From G963667675 sp965249215 (lineage in GTDB: Bacteria; Chloroflexota; Dehalococcoidia; Lucifugimonadales; UBA3495): 64,000 bases of DNA. The notes under the pieces are model-generated. The model had not been told where the DNA came from and made no database searches. It was given only the letters and a program-made list of their open reading frames with translations. The stretch is from assembly GCA_965249215.1 (NCBI GenBank), contig CBDFLN010000002.1, forward strand, positions 434,001 through 498,000, read 5' to 3'. The translations under genes were made by a program, and so were the position numbers. The first letter of the stretch is position 1. Each line of letters starts with the position of its first letter. Shown piece by piece: positions 35,211 through 42,181 of this stretch.

Positions 35211-36344
35211 CTAATTCAGGTTGTATATCCTGGCGGCGTTGCCACCTGTGATCTTGGCTTTTTCCTCCTCGGTGCAGTCCGCCAGAATCTGTTCGAGAAT
35301 CTGCCGGCTCCTGGGGAAGGTCGACTCCAGGTGGGGATAATCTGCACCCCACTGCAGGTTGTCCACTCCTATGCGGTGACGCAGCTCTACACCCAGGGCA
35401 TCTTCCTGAAAGCCAACGAATACGTTACTGTGAAAGAAGTCGCTGGGAAGCGCACCCTCTTTAAATCGGTACTCCTGGGTGAACTCTTGCTCTCTTTGGG
35501 TGTAAGTGAAGTCAAGGCGCTCCACGAAGTGGGGAGCCCAGGATAGCTCCTGCTCCACCGAGCCAACCTGGAGTTTCGGATAGCGCTCGAAAGCGCCGCT
35601 AAAGATGATATGGGCAAGTGACATCCGCACCCAATAGTCCAGATTACAAGTAAAGGCGGCCGAGACGGTATCCAGATTCAGTTCTTGAATTTCCTGACCT
35701 GCGCCCGGACGATTGGTGCCAACGTGCAGGCTAAGGGGCATTCCCAAGTCTTGGGCCGCAGCCCACAGGGGTTCGTACTCAGGCTTATTGTAGGACCGCC
35801 TGTCTGGAGGATAGATGCTGATCATAGCCCCCACAAAGCCCATCTTGGCACAGCGTTCCAGCTCTTTGACACCATCCCGTACATCATCCATATTTAGCAT
35901 CGCGATACCCTTGATTCGCTTGGGAACCGCATTACAGAATTCGCCGACCCAATCGTTGTAGGCCCTGAAGATGGAGCTTAGCAGTTCGCTATCCGGCACG
36001 GCGCTGTAGAGCCCAAGACCCAATGTTGGATAGACGATACTCAGGTCGATTCCATCGATATCCATGTCTTTGACGTGCTCCTCGGGGATGTAACCTCCGG
36101 GACGGGCGTCTTCGACCCGACCCTCAAAGGTCAGCTTCTCCGGGTCTTCAAACCTGAATCCGGTCTGGTTCGACCCCGCAGAGACCGGATATACTTTCAG
36201 GCCGTCACAAACCCACCAGTCGCTGTCCTCCAAACGCTCCACGTGAGGCATTTGGTCTTTGAACTTTGACTCGCCCCTGCCGGTCCACAGGTCTACGGGC
36301 TCGATGACGTGGTTATCCGAGGATATGACTCTATAGCTGGACAT
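35211..36344 (-). CDS. Amidohydrolase family 2 metal-dependent hydrolase, paralogue
   Basis: A 377-residue paralogue of the enzyme at 15415-16500. Seen: SSDNHVIEPVDLWTGRGESK, GYIPEEHVKDMDIDGIDL, MPLSLHVGTNRPG with the metal His, SVEQELSWAPHFVERLDF and QWGADYPHLES with the catalytic Asp. GGAGG lies before the ATG. The N-terminal 60 residues contain an insertion relative to the paralogue. It is isolated among mobile elements and faces the substrate-binding gene at 36882, which may supply its substrate. The reaction is unknown. Confidence 0.9.
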   Translation of the reverse strand: MSSYRVISSDNHVIEPVDLWTGRGESKFKDQMPHVERLEDSDWWVCDGLKVYPVSAGSNQTGFRFEDPEKLTFEGRVEDARPGGYIPEEHVKDMDIDGIDLSIVYPTLGLGLYSAVPDSELLSSIFRAYNDWVGEFCNAVPKRIKGIAMLNMDDVRDGVKELERCAKMGFVGAMISIYPPDRRSYNKPEYEPLWAAAQDLGMPLSLHVGTNRPGAGQEIQELNLDTVSAAFTCNLDYWVRMSLAHIIFSGAFERYPKLQVGSVEQELSWAPHFVERLDFTYTQREQEFTQEYRFKEGALPSDFFHSNVFVGFQEDALGVELRHRIGVDNLQWGADYPHLESTFPRSRQILEQILADCTEEEKAKITGGNAARIYNLN

Positions 36345-36881
36345 GTTTCAGCCTCCTGTTTTGCACCAGCCCAATCTTTTCGCACCAGTCCATCCCGACA
36401 GGCTGGCGCCGCCGCGGATAGTACCATTCGCCTTAATAGGCGTCAATTATGCCTGGGTCGCACACCGTACTGCGAAGCCCACGGGCCTGGTCCGCTGGCC
36501 ACTTAAGCTATATTGATGCGCAGGAGGTCCCTGTTGTTCGCGTCCGGACTAATTCGTGTCGCTGCCAAGGGAGTACTCGGAGGCCCACCGGTGAGCCTAG
36601 CCTGCAAAGGTTATTGCGGGTTGAGTCTGAGCAACTCTCGCCCGCCTGATGCTCATTCTATCAAGCGTGTACGAATACCGCAACAAAAATAGAGTTCGCA
36701 ATTGTGATACAAGTAACAATAGCTATAATATCACGCAATCGATGTTAAAGATGCCACAATGTTGACACCGCAAACATATCCCGTGTAGTCTAGTTCCCGG
36801 CGGCTGAATGGAAGGCTGCCGGTTCGATACCCCGGTAGGTTCCCAAATAGTACGTTTGTAGCACAAAAGGAGTAGACCGCC
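36345..36881. other. Intergenic region with duplicated leader (copy 1)
   Basis: From about 36551 the sequence matches 41851-42181 without gaps in most of its length; the matched part contains the promoter and 5' hairpin listed separately. In the minus frame the outer end keeps a few codons resembling the aldo/keto reductase relic of the other copy. Between 36345 and 36550 nothing is recognisable. Confidence 0.6.
36762..36822 (+). promoter_or_regulatory. Promoter and 5' hairpin of substrate-binding gene 1
   Basis: A perfect -35 box TTGACA at 36762-36767 and TAGTCT at 36786-36791 (18-bp spacer). About 6 nt later comes a hairpin, CCGGCGGC at 36797-36804 with GCTGCCGG at 36815-36822. All of it is conserved at the same distance in front of the paralogue 5,300 bp away. 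Confidence 0.55.
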
Positions 36882-38471
36882 GTGAGATTTAAGAAAACCA
36901 GTCTGCATCCGGTTCTGGTCCTGCTGGCCGTGGCGCTGGTGTCAGTGCTCTTTGTCGTAGCCTGCGGCGATGACGAGGTATCCGAAGGCGTAGGGGCCGC
37001 TGAGCCGAAGTACGGCGGCACGCTGACGATGACGATGGTGGCGGACTTCGGGTCCATGGACCCGGCCTTCACTTCGTCCCAGGTTGACTTGATCATCACC
37101 CAGTCACTCTATGACAACCTGCTCATGATCCAGCCGGACGGCACCAGGAAGCCGGAACTGGCCGCGTCCTGGGAGTTCAACGAGGACAACTCGTCCTTAA
37201 CCTTCAACCTGCGCCAGGGCGTGAAGTTCCGCCATTTGGAGGACGGCGTGGTGGTGACCGGGAAGGAGTTCAAGGCGGAGGACGTGCTCTTCACCATCAA
37301 CCGGATCATAGACCCGGAGTTGGGCTCCGCGTTACAGCCCACATTCGAATCAAACGTCGAGGATATGGTCGCCGTCGACGACTACACTGTCCGCTTCGAC
37401 CTCGTCGCCCCCAACGCGTTCTTCCTGGACGCCTTTTCGCTACCGCAGGTGCGGATCATCCCCGCCGACGTGGATGTCGAGCGGCTGACCCTGGAGGCCT
37501 TCGGCACGGGGCCCTTCTTGCTTGAGGAGCACCTGCCGGGGGAGCGCACGACGATGGTGCGGAACGACGACTACTGGGAGGAGGGCAAGCCTTACCTGGA
37601 TGAGTTCGTCATCTTGAATCTCCACGAGGCCGCAATTCGGGCCGAGTCCCTCAAGAGCGGCGACGTTGACGTCATATTTGACCTGGAACCCCAGAGCGTA
37701 GCCGATATCGAGTCCCATCCCGACACCGTGGTATTAGAAGCCGCCAGCGGGAGCTGGATTGGGCTGAACATGATGAACGACCGCCCGCCCTTCGACAACA
37801 AGCTGATCCGGCAGGCCTTTCAAGCCGCGACGGACCGGGAAAGCATCCGGCAAGCGGCGCTGCTGGGGCGGGGCACAATCGCCTACGACCACCCCGTTTC
37901 CCCCAACGAGACCCTCTTCGCGTCCCAGTATGCACCCCCGGGCTACGACCCCGAGCTGGCCAAGCAGTTGCTGGCCGAGGCTGGGTACCCAGACGGGATC
38001 GACATTACGCTGCACACATCCGACATTGGGGCAGGGATGGTCGAATTGGCGGTGGCATTCAAAGAGAGTGCTGCGCCCGCGGGCATTCGGGTCGATGTCC
38101 AACAGCACGCTACCGACGTGTACTGGTCCAACTACTCCATGCAAACGCCGTTCAACGTCACCTGGTGGGCAGGCCGGCCCAATCCGGACCTGGCCCTGAG
38201 TATCCAGAGCTTGAGCGGCGCCCCTTGGAACGATGCGGCTTACGACAACAAGACGCTTACCGAGCTGGTCATCAGGGCCAGGGCGGAGAACCTTGAGGAG
38301 CGAAAGGAAACCTATGCCGAGATCCAGCGTATAATGATCGACGACGTGCCGCGTATTGTCCCGGCATTCAAGCCGATATTTTACGGCGTCCGCACAAACG
38401 TACGAGGTGTCATGCCCCATCCGTTGGGCCCGCTTGGGGCAATCGTGCAGGACGGCTGGTTGGACGACTAG
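36882..38471 (+). CDS. ABC transporter substrate-binding lipoprotein, family 5 (peptide/nickel type), copy 1
   Basis: A 529-residue extracytoplasmic binding protein. The start is GTG at 36882 with AAAGGAG at 36866-36872. Seen: a signal peptide with lipobox LFVVAC (Cys27), a short linker, then KYGGTLTMTMVADFGSMDP, the SBP_bac_5 beginning, LRQGVKFRHLEDG, GTGPFLLEEHLPGERTTMVRN and DYWEEGKPYLDE. No permease or ATPase genes are adjacent, so it must use components encoded elsewhere, possibly those at the left edge. It is a paralogue of the gene at 42182 but lacks that gene's repeat linker. The ligand is unknown. Confidence 0.93.
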   Translation: MRFKKTSLHPVLVLLAVALVSVLFVVACGDDEVSEGVGAAEPKYGGTLTMTMVADFGSMDPAFTSSQVDLIITQSLYDNLLMIQPDGTRKPELAASWEFNEDNSSLTFNLRQGVKFRHLEDGVVVTGKEFKAEDVLFTINRIIDPELGSALQPTFESNVEDMVAVDDYTVRFDLVAPNAFFLDAFSLPQVRIIPADVDVERLTLEAFGTGPFLLEEHLPGERTTMVRNDDYWEEGKPYLDEFVILNLHEAAIRAESLKSGDVDVIFDLEPQSVADIESHPDTVVLEAASGSWIGLNMMNDRPPFDNKLIRQAFQAATDRESIRQAALLGRGTIAYDHPVSPNETLFASQYAPPGYDPELAKQLLAEAGYPDGIDITLHTSDIGAGMVELAVAFKESAAPAGIRVDVQQHATDVYWSNYSMQTPFNVTWWAGRPNPDLALSIQSLSGAPWNDAAYDNKTLTELVIRARAENLEERKETYAEIQRIMIDDVPRIVPAFKPIFYGVRTNVRGVMPHPLGPLGAIVQDGWLDD

Positions 38472-38506
38472 GGCGTCGTCTTACCATTGAGCATTGGGCG
38501 ACGCCC
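38471..38506 (+). terminator. Weak hairpin after substrate-binding gene 1
   Basis: GGGCGTCG at 38471-38478 pairs with CGACGCCC at 38499-38506 with a 20-nt loop. There is no T-run, so its role as a terminator is doubtful. Confidence 0.3.
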
Positions 38507-38958
38507 CACAAGTGGCAGGTGTCGTCGCCGCTGTATGACCCCGGTAAGACCTGCCCACCCCATCCGGCTCCCGACCGGTTGCGGTGGGATAGTGACGCAA
38601 CACCGCCTCCAGGATGTACTTGTCTTGGGCAGATCAAAAGGCTCCATAACCTCGGTGTTGACCTTGTACTTGGCCGGGGCGGCATCTTGATCTCATACTG
38701 AAAGTCCGGGTCTTCGGCCTTGATTCCAACCAGGGCCCGCTCATGTCCTCTTTTACCGCCGGTGTGGTCATTCCAGGGTCATACTGCCCCGCTGCCGAAG
38801 CGATTGTACCGAGGAGGAAAGGGCCAATATAGCGGGTGGGTTTAGCTACGAAAGCCTAGAATGTTGTGAAGCCACTAACCTAAATCAGCCCGGGGTGGAC
38901 CCCGTCGGCGGTCACCGATATCGCGGTCAGTTGGTCATATGTCGTGTTGCCGGCCGCC
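38507..38958 (-). pseudogene. Decayed, unrecognised coding sequence (minus strand)
   Basis: The minus strand of about 38570-38815 reads protein-like in pieces: HTGGKRGHERALVGIKAEDP, DFQYEIKMPP, then in another frame AKYKVNTEVMEPFDLPK and in a third DKYILEAVLRHYP. At least two frameshifts would be needed to join them, which suggests a dead gene. I do not recognise the family. The remainder up to the M24 gene shows nothing. Confidence 0.3.
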
Positions 38959-40215
38959 CTAGGGCAGGAACCGCTCGTCGAAGGGCGCCTTGGACAGAAG
39001 CTCAGGACCATTAGCAGTGATTAGGACTTGCTCCTCCAGCTTGACACTCTCCCGAGCTCCAACCTTACTGCCCAATCCCTCGATACTCATCACCATGTTC
39101 TCTTCCAAAACACCGGGGTCGTTGCCAAAGCCGCTCCAACTTTGGTCCGGGAAGTAGATGGTGGGCCACTCGTTGCACATGCCGTTGCTGTGGGCTATAA
39201 CTTCATATCGCTGTTCCTTGTATTCTTCGGGAATCTCCGGACACTTCTCAGCGATCTCCCGGAAACTCATGCCGGGCTTGAAGAACTGCATGGACTCGTT
39301 GATGAAGTTGTAGGCCACGTTGTAGGCTTCCAATTGCTCTTTGTTGGGTTTGCCATCGCCGCAAAGGTAGGTACGGGATACATCGGCGTAGTATCCCATT
39401 GGGCCCGCCATATCGGTGTCGTACGCTACCAGGTCTCCGTGCCCCACTATCCGGTCACTGTAGTTCTTTGCCCAAGGGTTGGTATTGCCGCCCGACGACA
39501 AAAACGGCGTGCCCAGGATCTCCCCGCCAAACTCCAGGTTGGTGGCGGTGAGGATGGAGAAGAGCTTGTTTTCGGTAACCCCGGGCTTGATGGCGTCCCG
39601 GGTCCTAGTGATGGCTATGTCCGCGACAGCGCAGGCCTGACGGATCAACATTATCTCGTCCACTGTCTTAATGACCCTGGCTCTCTGCGATGGCACTCGA
39701 GCGTCGGCAATAATGATCTTCTGAGCTTTCAGCGACTCTATACCGTAGTAGTCTATCCGGTCTATCCCCAAGCGCTCCCCAGCGATACCCAGCTCGTTCA
39801 TCTGGTCTCTTACTGTCTGGCCCCAGAGCCGGGCCGCCTCCTCCACGTTTCCCCCGCATACGAGAAACTCCCAGACACTGCCCCTTTTCCTTCGCTGATC
39901 AGACTCCGTCCATCCTCCTTGATCTTCAAGGGGGGTGTCGTCGTAGTGCTCTTCTGGAAAATACGGAGTTCCTTCTTGTGGGACGATTACGTAATGGTAT
40001 AAACCTCTCATTGCGTATAACCCCAGACACCTACGACCTGTAGCGTAGCGAATAGCCATTGGATCGAAAAGGAGCATGCCACCCAAGTCTGCCTTCGCCA
40101 TCTCTCTTTGAAGACGCTCCAAGCGTTCTTTCTTTAAGCGAGGGATGTTGACCCGTTCTTCGAAGTCGACGATTCCCCGACCCAACAAGTCCATCTGATG
40201 ACTGGCTTTAACCAT
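38959..40215 (-). CDS. M24 family metalloprotein resembling DMSP lyase DddP
   Basis: A 418-residue two-domain protein: creatinase-like N-domain (GGMLLFDPMAIRYATG) and pita-bread M24 domain from about residue 190. From memory of the DddP sequence, the match is close in SSGGNTNPW, AYDTDMAGPMGYYADVSRTY, HSNGMCNEWP and VKLEEQVLIT. The five metal ligands expected for DddP align as Asp268, Asp278, His342, Glu379 and Glu394 with matching spacing. Asn348 stands where DddP has the Asp proposed as catalytic base (six residues after the His). It may thus be a DddP relative with another activity, or an Xaa-Pro aminopeptidase-like enzyme. Neighbours are a binding lipoprotein and a lactonase-type propeller. 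Confidence 0.88.
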   Translation of the reverse strand: MVKASHQMDLLGRGIVDFEERVNIPRLKKERLERLQREMAKADLGGMLLFDPMAIRYATGRRCLGLYAMRGLYHYVIVPQEGTPYFPEEHYDDTPLEDQGGWTESDQRRKRGSVWEFLVCGGNVEEAARLWGQTVRDQMNELGIAGERLGIDRIDYYGIESLKAQKIIIADARVPSQRARVIKTVDEIMLIRQACAVADIAITRTRDAIKPGVTENKLFSILTATNLEFGGEILGTPFLSSGGNTNPWAKNYSDRIVGHGDLVAYDTDMAGPMGYYADVSRTYLCGDGKPNKEQLEAYNVAYNFINESMQFFKPGMSFREIAEKCPEIPEEYKEQRYEVIAHSNGMCNEWPTIYFPDQSWSGFGNDPGVLEENMVMSIEGLGSKVGARESVKLEEQVLITANGPELLSKAPFDERFLP

Positions 40216-40460
40216 AAGGGCACCTACCTATCAGGAACAAACTCGTCTGAGCCGACGCTCGCCAATTTAAGTGGTTCACGCTAGAAATGCAAGGCACGTC
40301 CAATGCGGACTAGATCACAGCACCGCCTCTCTGGGCCGTTGGAGATAGGAAGCGGTCAATTGATTCGGAAGCGGGTGAAGATAGTTAGTTATTGTCAATA
40401 TGGGCGTGGCAGCAGCAAATCCGTGCGGCCTACGCAGATAGAATCTTCGACCGAACTTGT

Positions 40461-41492
40461 CTAGCCGCTCAGTTTGACGGCGAGTACCCACATCGGCTGG
40501 TTGCCCACCGGATAAATCTCTGAGGGCGTCAACTCCCCAGTGGCCTGGTCAACTTCGTACGAAGTTAGGTTGCCAGTATCTTGGCCGACGGCATAAACGA
40601 ACTTGCCTTGCGGGTCCAGGCTAAAGGACCGGGGTACCGCTTGGGCGGCCACGCGGCTGGCAGCTGACAGGGTTCCGTTCGAAGGGTCCACAGTAAACCC
40701 GGCAATACTGTTATGGCCTCGGTTGCCGGCGTACAAATACCTTCCGTCGGACGTTATCCTTATCTGAGAGCAGGCGTTGAATTCAATATAGCCCTGGGGC
40801 AGGGTGGATATCGTTTGAAACGCCGACAACGTTCCTGTCCCGGTATCAAGACGATAAGCGGTAACGCTGGAGCCCTGCTCGTTGGCGGAGTAAACGGTGT
40901 CCAGGAAAGGATGGAAGCAAATTTGGCGCGGCCCCAGATCTTCTGTTGGTTCCAATAGCGGAGGAGAGCTGGGCGTGAGGCGGCCGGTGTTTTCGTCGAA
41001 TTTGAACTGGTAGATCTGGTTAGCTCCCCTTCCATCCCAGTCACCTATGTGGGGCGCGAAAGCAAACCGGTTTGTCGGGTCGGTCTGAAAATCATGGACC
41101 CCGAATGCGGTCATCAGCCATTCAACGGCGGGTGTGACAGCAGCGCCGTTTTCGATCCGGTGTACCGCTACCGTCCGCTGGGCGTAGTAATACGATAGTA
41201 CATAGTTGCCTTTCCGGTCGATCGCTACGTCCAACGGTTCTCCCTGCACCGGCGCCGATCCGATCTGGGTAATACCGCCATTGGTCTGGTCTATGCGAAA
41301 GCTCGCGATGTCATACTCCCAACGGCGCCCTACGTAGAGAAAATTCCCATCCGGGTTCACAGCCAACCCGACCGGGCCTCCGGATACCGGCACCGCTGCC
41401 TTCGGGGTCAGCTTGCCGGTCTCAGCATTCATTGTGAAAACCAGAATCTTGTCGTCATCCTGCAAAGACACGTAAACGTAATAAGGCATCAT
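40461..41492 (-). CDS. Lactonase-type beta-propeller protein (6-phosphogluconolactonase-like)
   Basis: A 343-residue seven-bladed propeller of the lactonase family (Pgl/muconate cycloisomerase-like fold). Seen: repeated blade pattern VYVSLQDDDKILVFTMNAET, GLAVNPDGNFLYVGRR, DVAIDRKGNYVLSYYYAQRT, QICFHPFLDTVYSANEQGSS, RITSDGRYLYAGNRGHNSIA and SLDPQGKFVYAVGQDTGN. There is no signal peptide. The start may be the first or second Met. Whether it has lactonase activity cannot be judged from the sequence. It lies upstream of the M24 gene on the same strand with a 245-bp gap. Confidence 0.88.
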   Translation of the reverse strand: MMPYYVYVSLQDDDKILVFTMNAETGKLTPKAAVPVSGGPVGLAVNPDGNFLYVGRRWEYDIASFRIDQTNGGITQIGSAPVQGEPLDVAIDRKGNYVLSYYYAQRTVAVHRIENGAAVTPAVEWLMTAFGVHDFQTDPTNRFAFAPHIGDWDGRGANQIYQFKFDENTGRLTPSSPPLLEPTEDLGPRQICFHPFLDTVYSANEQGSSVTAYRLDTGTGTLSAFQTISTLPQGYIEFNACSQIRITSDGRYLYAGNRGHNSIAGFTVDPSNGTLSAASRVAAQAVPRSFSLDPQGKFVYAVGQDTGNLTSYEVDQATGELTPSEIYPVGNQPMWVLAVKLSG

Positions 41493-41681
41493 CTGGATTC
41501 CTTAACCGATATTTCCCAGATCAATTTGATTCCACTGAACATGTGTCCTCTTAGACGGCTCGGACTATACTACGGTACCATGAGCGCGCCAATTGCCCTC
41601 CGGGTCACTAAATTGCTCCACCCTAATGAGGTAACCACCCCCCTGCTAAGGACATTAGCCCATAATGTCCGAGCGCGCCAC

Positions 41682-41895
41682 CCGTCGCTCTATAGTCGTC
41701 GAATGTCGTATCCTCAGTGAAGGTTCCCGTCAACAGGCCACCCCCCCAAGGCCCGTAGACCACCACACCGATGCCTTGTTGCTGGCAGCAAGGGAAAATC
41801 TCTTGTTCCATCCGCCGGTCGAACATGCTGAGACCGTACTGGAGCACTTCAATCCGTGCCGCTACGAGTGCAGTACTCGGTAGACCCGCCGGGGG
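41682..41895 (-). pseudogene. Aldo/keto reductase fragment
   Basis: The minus frame reads LVAARIEVLQYGLSMFDRRM, EQEIFPCCQQQGIGVVVYGP and WGGGLLTGTFTEDTTFDDYR, the middle part of an aldo/keto reductase barrel with the cofactor-side QYGLSMFDRR and GIGVVVYGP strands. The N-terminal catalytic Asp-Tyr-Lys part and the C-terminus are missing. It ends beside the leader of the substrate-binding gene; a few related codons persist beside the other copy near 36560. Confidence 0.6.
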
Positions 41896-42061
41896 ACCTA
41901 CCCTGCAAAGGTTAGTGAGGGTTGAGTCTGCGCAACTCTCGCCCGCTAGTTGCTCATTCTATCAAGCGTGTACGAATATCGCAAAAAAATAGAGTTCGCA
42001 ATTGTGATTCGAGTAACAATATTAGGAATATCACGAAATCAATGCTGAGGATGCCACAACG

Positions 42062-42122
42062 TTGACACCGCAAACATATCCCGTGTAGTCTAATACCCGG
42101 CGGCTGAATGGAAGGCTGCCGG
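42062..42122 (+). promoter_or_regulatory. Promoter and 5' hairpin of substrate-binding gene 2
   Basis: TTGACA at 42062-42067 and TAGTCT at 42086-42091, then the same hairpin, CCGGCGGC at 42097-42104 and GCTGCCGG at 42115-42122. Each element is exactly 5,300 bp from its counterpart before gene 1, and the distance to the GTG start is the same. Confidence 0.55.
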
Positions 42123-42181
42123 TCCGATGCCCCAGTAGCTTCCCCAATAGTACGTTTGCAGCACAAAAGGAGTAGACCGCC

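Larger units (their letters stand above)
41493..42181. other. Intergenic region with aldo/keto reductase relic and duplicated leader (copy 2)
   Basis: Holds the aldo/keto reductase fragment (41682-41880) and the leader matching that of substrate-binding gene 1. The stretch 41493-41680 has no gene that I can support. Confidence 0.6.

Noticed and set aside
36797..36842. tRNA-like T arm (CCGGTTCGATACCCCGG) in the leader of binding gene 1
   Set aside because: No acceptor or anticodon arms can be folded and the copy before gene 2 does not keep the pairing.
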